This document shows, in pieces, positions 17,510 through 26,709 of a DNA stretch of 64,000 nt. The notes below the pieces were generated by a model that had not been told where the DNA came from, made no database searches, and saw only the letters and a list, made by a program, of their open reading frames with translations. The DNA comes from Chitinimonas sp036961565 (GTDB lineage Bacteria; Pseudomonadota; Gammaproteobacteria; Burkholderiales; Chitinimonadaceae). Positions within the stretch are counted from its first letter, which is position 1. The number at the start of each line of letters is the position of its first letter. Location of the stretch: contig NZ_JBAMDD010000019.1 of the NCBI RefSeq assembly GCF_036961565.1, positions 1-64,000 on the forward strand, read 5' to 3'. Both the position numbers and the translations under genes were made by a program.

Positions 17510-17587
17510 GGCCGGGCGCACGGTGGGGAGGCGCGAACGATAGCGCAGTTTTCCCCATGCCGACAGGTGCAGTCGCGCTGCCATGCA

Positions 17588-17612
17588 ACAGGGGCGCAAT
17601 CTGCGCCCCTGT
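17588..17612 (-). terminator. Hairpin after the M48 protease gene
   Basis: An 11-bp perfect stem (ACAGGGGCGCA) with a 3-base loop, 20 bases past the stop codon; no T-run on the minus strand. Confidence 0.45.
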
Positions 17613-17632
17613 GGGTATGACGGGATGGTGGC

Positions 17633-18403
17633 TTACTTGCCGGCCATCTTGTCTTTCACGCGATTGGCGCGCTTTTCCGGATCGGGATGGGTGGACAGCA
17701 TGGCATCAAGGCCGGTCTGCTTGCCACCGTCGCCGGCCAGCTTGCGGAAGGCGCTTTCCATGGCGGCAGGCGGGTACTTGTGCTTTTGCATGAAGGCGAA
17801 GCCGTAGTCATCAGCATCGGTCTCCTGGCTGCGCGAGAAGCTGTTGTTCAGCAAGGCTTCGGACAGCGCGCCCAGGTCGGACTCGGCCATCTGCTTGATG
17901 CCACCGCCTTGCGAGGCAGCCAGGTTGCGGCCAGCGGATGCCAGGTAGGCGGTACGCATGGCGTTGAGGCTATGGGTCAGTTTGACGTGGCCGATTTCGT
18001 GGCCGATCACAGCGCGCAGCTCGTCGTCGGTCATCAGGTCCATCAGGCCGGAATAGACGCGCACGCTACCGTCGGCGGTGGCGAAGGCATTGACCGTGGG
18101 CGAGAGGTAGACCTTGAAGTTCAGCTTCATGCCGTCTTCGTTCTGGTGCTTGGCGACCAGCTTGGCCAGGCGCTTGGCGTACTTGTCCTTGGCAGGAGCA
18201 ACCTTTTCCTTTTTGTCGGAGCTGGCTACATATTGCTGCGTGACATTCTTCAGGTCGCTGTCGCTGATGGTGGCGGCGCTGACCAGATCAGAGACGGCGC
18301 CCATCTTGTTCTTGTCGCCCAGCAGGCTGTCCAGGCCACCGGCCTGGGCTGCAGTGCCCAGCATGGTGGCGGCAAACATGGCGGCGATCAGATGCTTTTT
18401 CAT
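17633..18403 (-). CDS. M48-family metalloprotease, exported
   Basis: A 256-residue zinc protease with a signal peptide (MKKHLIAAMFAATMLGTAAQA). The zinc motif HEIGH is at about residues 134-138, and the third ligand lies in the ETDADDYG motif about 60 residues later. It ends STHPDPEKRANRVK, typical of YcaL/LoiP-like periplasmic M48 proteases, which take part in envelope quality control. No lipobox is seen, so it is likely soluble periplasmic. ATG 18403 follows a GGGAGTAGGGA purine stretch. Confidence 0.88.
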   Translation of the reverse strand: MKKHLIAAMFAATMLGTAAQAGGLDSLLGDKNKMGAVSDLVSAATISDSDLKNVTQQYVASSDKKEKVAPAKDKYAKRLAKLVAKHQNEDGMKLNFKVYLSPTVNAFATADGSVRVYSGLMDLMTDDELRAVIGHEIGHVKLTHSLNAMRTAYLASAGRNLAASQGGGIKQMAESDLGALSEALLNNSFSRSQETDADDYGFAFMQKHKYPPAAMESAFRKLAGDGGKQTGLDAMLSTHPDPEKRANRVKDKMAGK

Positions 18404-18539
18404 TCCCTACTCCCTTGCATAGATAAAAGGATCGCCTAGGCGACCAGCGCGGCAGTGTAGCGGCTGCCACTGCGATGGCAATGGAATAAATGACAATGGC
18501 GTGGTTGGACGGCTTCCTGCGCAGGCAGTCGGCGGTGGT

Positions 18540-18568
18540 GCCGCCGGCCCGCAGGGGGAGCCGGCGGC
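18540..18568 (-). terminator. GC-rich hairpin after the GH64 gene
   Basis: A 9-bp stem (GCCGCCGGC / GCCGGCGGC) with an 11-base loop just past the stop codon; no T-run on the minus strand. Confidence 0.45.
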
Positions 18569-18576
18569 GGTTTGGC

Positions 18577-20046
18577 TTACCAGCCTATGGTAATGGTGGC
18601 GATGCTGGGATTGGCTGCAGTTAGCGAAGAACTGAACTCGCGTACGTCGTCGTAGGAGAAGCCGTAGGACAGCCCATTGATGCTGTGGGCGTGCCAGAAG
18701 CGCGAATATTCGTTGGTTTGCTGTTGCTGGTAGAAGCTATCCGCCCTGGACCACAGCTTGGCATCGTGCGCCACGGTGCGGTTAAGCGCTGCGCACAACT
18801 GGGCCTGGATTTGCAGCTGCTTGGCCGTAGCCACGCCCGGCGCGGCGTGGGTGGCGTCGGCAAACACGCCATTGCAGGCCAGGGTCTGGGCGGTGGTCGG
18901 CTTGCCGTTGACGTAGTAGGTGCCTTGGGCGTCACTGAAGCGGAACTGGTTGCCTACGACACGGCCTGTGAAGGTGCCGAGGGCGGTGTCTATCGTCAGG
19001 GTCTGCCAGCTGTACTGGGACCAGATGGCATTGATATAGCCATCGAGATGCTGGCTATACGGGCCACCGGCCTGAAAGCCACCGTGGGTGGGCGCGACGA
19101 TGCGGTAGGGCGAGCGTGCCAGTTGCTGGTACGGCGCCGAGGTCTGCGCCTTGAAGGCATTGAATAGCGCAGCGCGTGATTCGGTCTCGCCCACGGTCTG
19201 GTCAAAGCCGCTCTTGGACTGCAGCCGCATGCGGACGGGGAAGCCGAACATGTCTACCCGGGTGGTGTTGCCGAAGAAGGCATGGTTGTCCAGGTGCATT
19301 TCGACAAAGTCGAAGATGACCGGGATATTGGGGTCGGACGGATTGTCGATGTTAGGCCCGGCGTAGCCGTTGACCGGGTTGCCGTTGGCGCGCAGGAAGA
19401 GTGGACTGCCCACGCTGAGATAGAGGCGTGCCGACTTGATCTGCCGCACCGTGACGCGCTTGCACTGCGACAGGGGGATGGAGTAGTTGGCGTAGCCGGT
19501 GCCGCTGGCTTGGTTATCGCCCGCTTGCATGGGCACCAGGTTGCCGGCGCAGTCCACATGCACGTAGGCATCCTGCTTGGAGGGGTCCATGCCTACCATG
19601 GTCCAGTACACGGCGTTGTCGGCATAGGCGCCCTTGGTGCCATTGACCAGGTTGAAGGTGGTGCCCTGGGCGGGGAAGTCTATCGCGGAGCCGGGGGGCG
19701 TCGGGCTGCCCAGGGTAATCGTGGTGGGCTGGCTGTCATAGGCAGGCTGGCCATTGTTATAGGTGAACCAGCTGGTCACCACGCTGCCTATGCCTGCCGG
19801 GATGGGGGTTTCATAGCGGCCGCTGGCCGGGTTGTAGTGCATGCGGACATTGAGCTGGCCACCCCCGTTGATGCGGTAGTGGGCATCGACCCAACTGGTG
19901 TTCACATTGGAATCAAACCAGAGGGTGGCATTGCTGCCGCTGGTGTGGCTGACGCCATTGGAGAAATCCTCGGCCAGCACGCAAGGCGAGGCGGCGAGCA
20001 AGGAGAGGGCGAGGCATAACGCATGCGGTTTGAACGACATGAACAT
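18577..20046 (-). CDS. Secreted beta-1,3-glucanase: CBM56 + GH64
   Basis: A 489-residue exported enzyme. A signal peptide (residues 1-25, ending VLA) is followed by a CBM56-like beta-1,3-glucan-binding domain (about 26-110, with TLWFDSNVNTSWVDAHYRI and SWFTYNNGQPAYDS). The GH64 thaumatin-like catalytic domain follows. The likely catalytic pair is Glu249 (FVEMHLD) and Asp265 (TRVDMFGF), 16 residues apart as in the laminaripentaose-producing enzymes. It should cut beta-1,3-glucan (laminarin, callose, fungal walls) outside the cell. It follows the CBM56 beta-helix gene by about 100 bases in the same direction, probably as an operon. Confidence 0.88.
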   Translation of the reverse strand: MFMSFKPHALCLALSLLAASPCVLAEDFSNGVSHTSGSNATLWFDSNVNTSWVDAHYRINGGGQLNVRMHYNPASGRYETPIPAGIGSVVTSWFTYNNGQPAYDSQPTTITLGSPTPPGSAIDFPAQGTTFNLVNGTKGAYADNAVYWTMVGMDPSKQDAYVHVDCAGNLVPMQAGDNQASGTGYANYSIPLSQCKRVTVRQIKSARLYLSVGSPLFLRANGNPVNGYAGPNIDNPSDPNIPVIFDFVEMHLDNHAFFGNTTRVDMFGFPVRMRLQSKSGFDQTVGETESRAALFNAFKAQTSAPYQQLARSPYRIVAPTHGGFQAGGPYSQHLDGYINAIWSQYSWQTLTIDTALGTFTGRVVGNQFRFSDAQGTYYVNGKPTTAQTLACNGVFADATHAAPGVATAKQLQIQAQLCAALNRTVAHDAKLWSRADSFYQQQQTNEYSRFWHAHSINGLSYGFSYDDVREFSSSLTAANPSIATITIGW

Positions 20047-20146
20047 GGCGGTTCCTTATCAGCGAGATTCTGTGGAGAACGCGGCGAGCCCCTGTGAGGG
20101 ATCGCCGCGTGTGTGTGGGCGCACCGATGTACGCAGCCGATGTGTA

Positions 20147-22198
20147 TCAGGGGTAGTTCAGGACATTGCTGGGGGTGGTGGAACTGCTGGTGACCGCACC
20201 GCTGTCATTGACCACCCGAGAGATCGTGCCGTTGCCGCCCAGCGAGACAGTGAACACATTGTGCAGGCGTACACCGGGCGTGACCGGTACCTCGAAGCCC
20301 CGGGCTGCGTTGATGTGCGTGTTCTGCCCACCGATATTGAAGAAGCAATAGCTACCCATGCCCCAGCCCTCGTGCTTCTTCACGCCATCAGCCACCTTGT
20401 AGGCTGCCCAGCCGTTGCCCCGGCCACTGGTCCAGGCGGCTTGGCTTGGGACGTCGTAGGGCATTTCGTTCTGGAAGAAAATGGTCTTGCCGTTCTCGCC
20501 ATTCCAGATCACCTCGTACTTCTTGTAATGCTCGACGAAGAGGCCGGTAGCCAGCACATTGTGGCCATTCACAATCAGGCCGGTGTCACCTGTGTTGATA
20601 TCCCAGCCGGTCGGGCTGCTGCCGTGGTCGGCACGCCAGGCCCAGATATGATCGAGCAGGGTATCGTTGGCGTTGACGATCAGGCTGGTGGTGGCCTTGC
20701 CCGGCAGTGCCCCGCCTATGCGGAAGAAGACATCCTGCACGCTGATGGGATTGGCCGCATGGCTGGCCTGGGCGCCCTGCGTGCCGACGGTGAGCAGGGC
20801 GGCGCTGTTGACAGTGCCGGCATCGAACACCAGGCCGGCCAGGCGTACACCATCCACATCGGCCACACTCATGGCGTTGACGCCGCCTTGGGGGATCAGC
20901 GTGGGGAAGCCTATGCCCAGTACGATGGTATTGGCCCGCGTGACGCGCAATGTGTCGTTGATTGGATACACGCCCGGCGTAAAGAACAGGTGCTTGCCGC
21001 TGGCGAGCGCGGTGTTGATGGCGGCTGCACTGTCGCCCGGGCGAGCGATATGAAACCGGCTGAGCGGCAGGGAGTAGCCCGGTGTGCTGCCGCCTGACCA
21101 GCTGGCACCCACCGCATTGGTCCTGTGGGTGGGGACGAACACGCTGTAGTGGCCTGCGGCATCAAGATAGAGGTAGGGCTTGTCGCGGGAGATAGGCGTG
21201 GTGGCGAGCGTGGTATAGGGCGGCGAAGGGAAGGATTGGGCCGGGGCGCCGGTGACACCCGAGAACACGGTATTCCACACCCCGTCATACCAGTTGCCCA
21301 CATTGCTGTCGCGGGTGTACCACTGCTGTTGCGAGCCAGTGGCGACCACACCATCTATCTTGCTGTCGGCGATATAGCCACCGCTGGACCAGCCGCTATT
21401 GGAGGGGCTCATGACCAGGTTACCCCGGATATGGACACGACGCATGGGAGCGGCTTGCGACACCGCCCAGCGGTTGGTGCCGCCATTCGGGGCGATGGAC
21501 AGGTTCTCGACCGAGCGCCAGAAATTTTGGGTGGCATTGTTCTCGTCACCGTGGTTCCAGCCGCTGTCGGCATTCACTGCGCCGGCCAGGGTGACATCGC
21601 CAGGGTTGCGGCCCAAGCCTGCCAGGGCGGTATAGAAGCCGGTGTTCACCCAGACGTTGTAGCGGCCCGGCTTGAACAGAAAGACATGGCGTTGCGACCC
21701 GAACTGCGCAGTCGGGCTACGCAGCTGCGCATTGAAGGCGGCATCCACAGCCGACTGTATGGCGGTGGCAGGCATGGTAGGGTCGAAAACCTTGACGTTG
21801 GGGCCAAGGTCTATGGCTGTGCCGGTGTCGCCATCCCCATCGCCATTGTCACCACCTGCGAAGGTGTGGGTGGCGCTGGGGGTATCGTATGCGGGCATGC
21901 CGTTGTTGTAGGTAAACCAATAGCTGAGCTGGCTGCCGGCGCTGATATTGCTGAGCGGTAGTTCATAGCGACCGTTGGCGCCCACATAGTTGAGGCGTAC
22001 GTTCTGTTGCGGCCCTGCATTGATGCGATAGTGCACATCCGCCCAAGTGGTATTGACGCTGGACTTGAACCAGATGGTGGCGGTGCTGCCGGATTCGGCG
22101 ACGCCTTGGGTGTAGTCGGCAGCAATGGCCGGGCTTGCGGCCATGGAAATGACAATGACATTTGCGCTGAGCGCAATAAGTCCTTGTAAGCTATGCAT
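20147..22198 (-). CDS. Secreted CBM56 protein with right-handed beta-helix domain (GH55-like)
   Basis: A 683-residue exported protein. It has a signal peptide (ends PAIA, about residue 26), a CBM56-like domain (TIWFKSSVNTTWADVHYRI, SYWFTYNNGMPAYDT), an acidic Gly/Asp linker (GGDNGDGDGDTG, about 115-126), then a long beta-helix region. Blocks such as NADSGWNHGDENNATQNFW and WAWRADHG match a Streptomyces family often mislabelled as adenylyl cyclase or coagulation-factor proteins. By fold it resembles GH55 exo-beta-1,3-glucanases, which is my inference. Its own CBM56 closely resembles that of the GH64 neighbour. AGGAG lies before ATG 22198, and four 11-bp-phased repeats lie upstream. Confidence 0.75.
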   Translation of the reverse strand: MHSLQGLIALSANVIVISMAASPAIAADYTQGVAESGSTATIWFKSSVNTTWADVHYRINAGPQQNVRLNYVGANGRYELPLSNISAGSQLSYWFTYNNGMPAYDTPSATHTFAGGDNGDGDGDTGTAIDLGPNVKVFDPTMPATAIQSAVDAAFNAQLRSPTAQFGSQRHVFLFKPGRYNVWVNTGFYTALAGLGRNPGDVTLAGAVNADSGWNHGDENNATQNFWRSVENLSIAPNGGTNRWAVSQAAPMRRVHIRGNLVMSPSNSGWSSGGYIADSKIDGVVATGSQQQWYTRDSNVGNWYDGVWNTVFSGVTGAPAQSFPSPPYTTLATTPISRDKPYLYLDAAGHYSVFVPTHRTNAVGASWSGGSTPGYSLPLSRFHIARPGDSAAAINTALASGKHLFFTPGVYPINDTLRVTRANTIVLGIGFPTLIPQGGVNAMSVADVDGVRLAGLVFDAGTVNSAALLTVGTQGAQASHAANPISVQDVFFRIGGALPGKATTSLIVNANDTLLDHIWAWRADHGSSPTGWDINTGDTGLIVNGHNVLATGLFVEHYKKYEVIWNGENGKTIFFQNEMPYDVPSQAAWTSGRGNGWAAYKVADGVKKHEGWGMGSYCFFNIGGQNTHINAARGFEVPVTPGVRLHNVFTVSLGGNGTISRVVNDSGAVTSSSTTPSNVLNYP

Positions 22199-22552
22199 GT
22201 TGTCTCCTTTGTCACATTGACTATTGGTTTGCCTGGCCCTGGACGGTGATACCTATTGCTTATGTGTCCACTTGCAGACCAGTGGCGTCAGCATAGGAGT
22301 GTTGTAAGCTAAATGCAAGCATTGGTAAGAAATTAGTAAGTAATGAGTAAGATTGTAGTAAGTGAGTAATCGCCTACAAACGGCGCAAGCCCCTTGGGTA
22401 GGGGCGTTGCGAGGAGTTCATCGCCCTGTTGCAAGCCGACACACTACGGCGTAGCCGCGATGAAAGCGATAGCGCACCAGCCTTGGCAGGGGTCTGCAAA
22501 GCCGGCAGGCGGGATGGGGCAAGGGTGGGAAGGTGCCCAGGGGGCAATAAAA
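22199..22552. other. Intergenic region upstream of the CBM56 genes
   Basis: About 350 bases that hold the promoter of the glucan-active pair and the phased GTAAG repeats; otherwise no gene is seen. The right part (22390-22550) contains only short overlapping frames. Confidence 0.5.
22325..22370. repeat. Four GTAAG boxes at exact 11-bp spacing, upstream of the glucan-active genes
   Basis: GTAAG begins at 22325, 22336, 22347 and 22358, each exactly 11 bases apart, with a partial fifth (GTAAT at 22366). Flanks are T/A-rich (xxAGTAAGxx). One-turn phasing is what response regulators of the OmpR/PhoB type and some activators bind. The block lies about 127-172 bases upstream of the beta-helix gene and belongs to no gene. 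Confidence 0.7.
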
Positions 22553-22585
22553 AAACGCGCCACCTCAGCAAGAGGTGGCGCGTTT
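22553..22585 (-). terminator. Intrinsic terminator of the dapA-bamC operon
   Basis: A perfect 14-bp stem (AAACGCGCCACCTC) with a 5-base loop. On the minus strand it is followed by a long T-run, so it ends the dapA-bamC transcript. Confidence 0.92.
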
Positions 22586-22667
22586 CGAGACTGACTACCA
22601 CTACCCGATATCAACAGGGCCTATGCTGGACCTTGGGGCGGGCGCGGTGCAGGCGGCCCTGCATGGT

Positions 22668-23843
22668 TTAGCGCAGCTCGCCTATCAGTGGGTTGAGCAC
22701 ATTGCCAACGGTCGCATCTGGCAGGGCATTGCCATCCTTGCCGCCCACGCGTACGACGGTGCGGCTGTCCTTGCCCGATACGATGACCACGTATTCATAG
22801 CTCAGCGGTGCATCTACCTTCTTCTCTTCGTCCTTCCAGAAGGCCAGGGTATCCCAGAAGCTGCTGCCTTCCTTGGCAGTCTGCATCACACCCGGACGGA
22901 TGTAATACACACCCAGCGAGCGGTCGCGGTCGCTGATGCTGTAGCCGGCACGCTCCAGTGCCAGGCCCACGCGGCGCCAGGCGCGGTCGAAGCCTTCGGT
23001 CAGCTGGATGGCCTGCTTGCCATCGGCCATGGTGATCATGCTGGCCCGCTCGCCGCTGCTGGTGGTTGCGGTAGCGCTGCTGCTATCTGCCGTGGTGGCG
23101 CTGTTGACCACCTGGTTGGCGGTATCAGCCGTCACGCCCAGACGTACCAGCAGCTTCTTCAGCTGCTCGGCCTCGCGGGCAGGTTCAGCCGGGCGCTTGG
23201 TCCAGCGGGTGTCCTCGCGGTTGGCGCCGATAAAGTTCTCTTCCATGCCGCGATGGCTGATGTAGATCTCGGTGGTGCCGGCCTCGGTACCCCGCTCGAT
23301 ACGCATGCGGTACTGATCCACCATGCCGCTGGAGTACAGTGTGCCCAGGCCGCGCTGCAGGGCAGCACGGATGGTGCCCACGGGCAGCTCGGGGCGCTCT
23401 TCCGCCCAGTTGGTTTCCAGTATGCCGGCCAAGGGGTTGTCTATGGTCAGCTTGAAGCCTTGGTCCAGCCAGAACTGGCGAGCCTGCGGCCAGACGGTCT
23501 CGGCCGGGGCGCTGACGACCAGCCAGCGCTGACCGCTGGCCGACTCCATCCGCACCTTGTCGAACTTGGGCAGCACCGCACCAGTTTCCAGGGCTTTCTG
23601 GCCGGCTGCGGACAGCGTGACGCCGCTGAGGCCGGGAATGTCATAAGTGTTGTTGACGCCGGGCGTGGCAAGGTCGGGCGGTACTTCCAAATCCTTGCGC
23701 TGTATCGACTTGCGCGCCTGGGCGTATTCGGGGGTCTTTTCTTCATCGCTGCCAAAGAAGGGCACGCGGAAAGTGGTATTGGCACAGCCGGCAGCCAGCA
23801 GGGCAACCGTAATGGCGGCCACGGTACGAGTAGAACGAATCAT
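22668..23843 (-). CDS. bamC: Outer-membrane assembly lipoprotein BamC
   Basis: A 391-residue lipoprotein of the beta-barrel assembly (BAM) complex. A lipoprotein signal ends in LLAAGC, with Cys at about residue 19. The mature protein has the unstructured N-terminal stretch that contacts BamD (TPEYAQARKSIQRKDLEVPPDL) and two helix-grip domains. It lies 14 bases downstream of dapA, the classical dapA-bamC (nlpB) arrangement. It is somewhat longer than the enterobacterial protein (344 residues). ATG 23843 is fixed by the lipoprotein signal; the frame upstream is open but has no similarity. Confidence 0.93.
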   Translation of the reverse strand: MIRSTRTVAAITVALLAAGCANTTFRVPFFGSDEEKTPEYAQARKSIQRKDLEVPPDLATPGVNNTYDIPGLSGVTLSAAGQKALETGAVLPKFDKVRMESASGQRWLVVSAPAETVWPQARQFWLDQGFKLTIDNPLAGILETNWAEERPELPVGTIRAALQRGLGTLYSSGMVDQYRMRIERGTEAGTTEIYISHRGMEENFIGANREDTRWTKRPAEPAREAEQLKKLLVRLGVTADTANQVVNSATTADSSSATATTSSGERASMITMADGKQAIQLTEGFDRAWRRVGLALERAGYSISDRDRSLGVYYIRPGVMQTAKEGSSFWDTLAFWKDEEKKVDAPLSYEYVVIVSGKDSRTVVRVGGKDGNALPDATVGNVLNPLIGELR

Positions 23844-23857
23844 GACGTTGATAACCC

Positions 23858-24736
23858 TTAGATTTCGATACCGGCCTGCTGCATGGCAGCACGCACGGGG
23901 GCAACACTGGCGGAAGTCAGTGGAGTCAGGGGCAGGCGTATGCCGGCTGGCATCATGCCCATCTGGTTCAAGGCCCACTTGGCCGGAATGGGGTTGGCTT
24001 CGATGAACAGTTGCTTGTGCAGACCCTGCAGCTTGTCGTTGGCGGCACGGGCGGCAGCCAGGTCGCCACGCAGGGCGGCGGCGCACATCTCACTCATGAG
24101 TTGGGGGGCGACATTGGCGGTGACGGAAATCACGCCATGGCCCCCCATCAGCATAAAGGCCAGGGCGGTGGCATCGTCGCCCGAATACAGGGCAAAGCCC
24201 TTGGGTGCGCGCATGGCCAGGTCGGCAGCACGGCCGATATCGCCGGTGGCTTCCTTCACACCGACGATATTCGGGATGGCAGCCAGGCGCAGTATGGTGT
24301 CGTTGCTCATGTCCGCAACGGTGCGGCCAGGCACGTTGTACAGGATCATGGGAATGGCGACGGCCTCGGCGATGGCCTTGTAGTGCTGGAACATGCCCTC
24401 CTGGGTGGGCTTGTTGTAATAGGGCACGACCGACAGGGTCATGTCCGCGCCGGCTTCCTGGGCGCGACGGGACAGTTCGATGGCCTCGCGGGTCGAATTG
24501 GCACCCGTGCCAGCGATAACCTTGATACGGCCACGGGCAACGGCGACAACGGCCTTGATCACGGCGATATGTTCTTCCACATCTACCGTGGCGGACTCAC
24601 CCGTGGTGCCGACGGCGACGATGCCAGCGGTGCCAGCGGCGATATGGAACTCGACCAGCTTTTCAAGGCTGGCGAAATCGAGGCTGCCGTCCTCGAACAT
24701 CGGGGTCACGATTGCGACCAGACTGCCATTCAGCAT
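23858..24736 (-). CDS. dapA: 4-hydroxy-tetrahydrodipicolinate synthase
   Basis: A 292-residue class I aldolase that condenses pyruvate with aspartate semialdehyde, the first committed step to diaminopimelate and lysine. It has the pyruvate-binding GTTGES, the YNVPGRT motif with the catalytic Tyr, and the Schiff-base lysine in GVKEATGD. Length is normal. A candidate -10 (TTAGAAT) lies about 55 bases upstream. It is the first gene of an operon with bamC. Confidence 0.96.
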   Translation of the reverse strand: MLNGSLVAIVTPMFEDGSLDFASLEKLVEFHIAAGTAGIVAVGTTGESATVDVEEHIAVIKAVVAVARGRIKVIAGTGANSTREAIELSRRAQEAGADMTLSVVPYYNKPTQEGMFQHYKAIAEAVAIPMILYNVPGRTVADMSNDTILRLAAIPNIVGVKEATGDIGRAADLAMRAPKGFALYSGDDATALAFMLMGGHGVISVTANVAPQLMSEMCAAALRGDLAAARAANDKLQGLHKQLFIEANPIPAKWALNQMGMMPAGIRLPLTPLTSASVAPVRAAMQQAGIEI

Positions 24737-25046
24737 GATGAAGAATCCGTGATGGGCGGAAGATAAGAAAGCGGCGATTCTAACCTGAATAACCGGGGGC
24801 GATGTAGGGACTGCGGCAGGCTATTTGAGTTCCTTGCCTGTCTGCCAGTTGCCGAGCCGCATGGGCCGGCGTCTGGGACTATCCCGCCCAGCCCAATGGC
24901 CGTCTTGCCGGAGGCCATCATGCAGCGACGACAGACTGGGCTGGGTGTGGTCGTGGCATGGGTTTACCAGCCGATAAGCGGTCAGCTTGCGCTGCCTGCC
25001 CAAGCTGGCCCAGCAACCACAACCCGCCTGGTGATCGCTCAGCTTA
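24737..25046. other. Region between dapA and the GDPD gene
   Basis: 310 bases with the dapA promoter near 24780-24800 on the minus strand. A minus-strand frame starting with TTG at 25054 and overlapping the GDPD stop codon runs 77 codons with GC-rich third positions; it lacks a clear ribosome site and any recognised similarity, so I do not call it a gene. Confidence 0.4.
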
Positions 25047-25706
25047 TCAGGCAAGCAGGCCTACATGCTCGGGATAGTCGGTAATGATGGCGTGCACGCC
25101 AAATTCACGCATCAACTGGTGCTCGTAGGCCGTCTTGGCGCCGTAGACGATATTGCGAAAACCCAGCGCATTGGCTTGCAGCAGGATATCGGGGTCGACA
25201 ATCTCGCAGTCCCACACCAGGGTGCGCAGATTGGGGCGAGGCAGGGCGGCATGCAGCAGGCTGTTGATGGCAGCGGGACGGTGGGCATTGAGATAGCCGC
25301 ATTCCACGCTCAATTGCTCGGCGGCGGACTGGACTACCTCATGGCGGAACGAGGTCACCAGCAGCCGGTGGCTGTCCTCGTAGTGGCTGAGCAGGGGAAT
25401 CGCCAGGCTGGCGGCTGCCGGCGTCTTGATCTCGATGTTCCAGTAGGTATGGGGGAAGGCGTGGAGCGCTTCTGTCAGGGTGGGTACGGTATAGCCGCAG
25501 ACATCGGATAACTGCTTGCGGGTCAGGGCGGCAACCGGTTCGCCATTGGCCGCAACCCGGTTGTGAAACAGCACCGCCTCGTGGTCGGCGCTGACGCGGA
25601 CATCGGTCTCTATGCCTTCAAAGCCCAGGCGCAATGCAGCGGCAAAGGCGTCCAGCGTGTTCTCGGGGCTGTGGGCATGGTAGCCACGGTGGGCGAGCAG
25701 ATGCAT
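25047..25706 (-). CDS. Glycerophosphodiester phosphodiesterase
   Basis: A 219-residue cytosolic GDPD enzyme that hydrolyses glycerophosphodiesters to glycerol-3-phosphate and an alcohol. It begins LLAHRGYHAHSPENTLDAF (catalytic His in HRG and the second in the same loop), then FEGIETDVRVSADHEAVLFHN and WNIEIKT carry the metal-binding acidic residues. Length and lack of a signal peptide fit the UgpQ-like cytosolic type. No glycerol-3-phosphate transporter is adjacent. Confidence 0.9.
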   Translation of the reverse strand: MHLLAHRGYHAHSPENTLDAFAAALRLGFEGIETDVRVSADHEAVLFHNRVAANGEPVAALTRKQLSDVCGYTVPTLTEALHAFPHTYWNIEIKTPAAASLAIPLLSHYEDSHRLLVTSFRHEVVQSAAEQLSVECGYLNAHRPAAINSLLHAALPRPNLRTLVWDCEIVDPDILLQANALGFRNIVYGAKTAYEHQLMREFGVHAIITDYPEHVGLLA

Positions 25707-25877
25707 GGCGTAGGTCTCGTGCTGGCGAATGGCACCAGTTTAAGCAAACTGTGGCGACTTGGCATGGCTGCTTGTCGGCAGAGTGCAGCGCGACGGGTAT
25801 CGCAGCCTCGATCTGGCCGGCAATACCCGTGCGCTGAGGGTGGCTGGATCGCCTGGCGCGGCCCCCTGACGACCTGG

Positions 25878-26522
25878 CTATACCCAGGGTTGCTGCAGGC
25901 CTTCCTTGGCCATGACACGCTGCACGGCGGGTCGGGCCAGCACACGCTGCAGCCAGGGGCCGATATGGGGATAGTCGCGCGCTTTCCTGCCGCTGAAGTT
26001 ACGGGTCCAGCGGCACAGCACGGTAGCGTAGAGGTCGATCACGCTGTAATCCTGGCCCAGCAGCCATGCCTGGCCTGGCTTGGCGAGCTGGGTATCCAGC
26101 TGTTCCAGGAGGGTGAGCACACGCGCTTGGGCGTGGGCCTGCACATCGGCGATGGCCGCCGGGGTGCTGGCCCAGCGTTCTGGGTAGAAATAGACAATCA
26201 AGGCGGTTTGCAGAGTGGTGGAAAGCCAGCTCAACCACTTGTAGCAATGGGCACGCTCGGCTGTGCCGGGCCGTGGTGCCAAGCCGGCTGCCGCCTGTTG
26301 ATCGGTCAGGTGCAGGCAGATGGCGGCCGTTTCGTATAGCACTAGGTCGCCGTCTACCAGTACGGGGATCAGGCCGTTCGGATTGAGCTGTCGGTAGGCG
26401 GGGCTGTCCAGCTCGCCGCCGTCCTTGTCCACGGTGATCAGTTCGAATGGCAAGCCCAGTTCTTCAAGCAGGATATGCGGGATCATGCTGGCGGTGCTGG
26501 GGGCGTAATGCAGTTGGATCAT
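25878..26522 (-). CDS. Glutathione S-transferase family protein
   Basis: A 214-residue cytosolic protein with an N-terminal thioredoxin-like domain (IQLHYAPSTASMIPHILLEELGLPFEL, then NPNGLIPVLVDGDLVLYETAAICLHL) and an all-helical C-terminal domain. The P in LIPVL and the E-T/S pair in YETAAI are the glutathione-binding features. The WLLGQDYSVIDLYATVL block is the usual C-terminal signature. It may detoxify electrophiles; the substrate is unknown. Located between the GDPD and rhodanese genes, with over 150 bases on each side. Confidence 0.85.
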   Translation of the reverse strand: MIQLHYAPSTASMIPHILLEELGLPFELITVDKDGGELDSPAYRQLNPNGLIPVLVDGDLVLYETAAICLHLTDQQAAAGLAPRPGTAERAHCYKWLSWLSTTLQTALIVYFYPERWASTPAAIADVQAHAQARVLTLLEQLDTQLAKPGQAWLLGQDYSVIDLYATVLCRWTRNFSGRKARDYPHIGPWLQRVLARPAVQRVMAKEGLQQPWV

Positions 26523-26709
26523 GGCGACTCTCTGTGCGGGTTGACAGGGAACGTCCAGAAACCTTGCTTTCGTCGCAATAGGGCGCTGCCCGAGGGGAAA
26601 CTCGCCCGACCTATCCAGCCTATGCTGCGCTGTGCGCTTTTACTCGCGTCTGGTCTTGCTTCGAAGTCGAGGTTTCCAGAAGCCCCCTGGTAGGCGTCAA
26701 AATGAGGAT

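Noticed and set aside
20147..22198. Adenylyl cyclase, as some relatives are labelled
   Set aside because: No cyclase motif is present; the protein is a secreted beta-helix with a glucan-binding module.
24821..25054. A 77-codon minus-strand frame starting TTG and overlapping the GDPD stop codon
   Set aside because: GC-rich third positions make it look partly coding, but there is no clear ribosome site, no ATG near the start and no family similarity.
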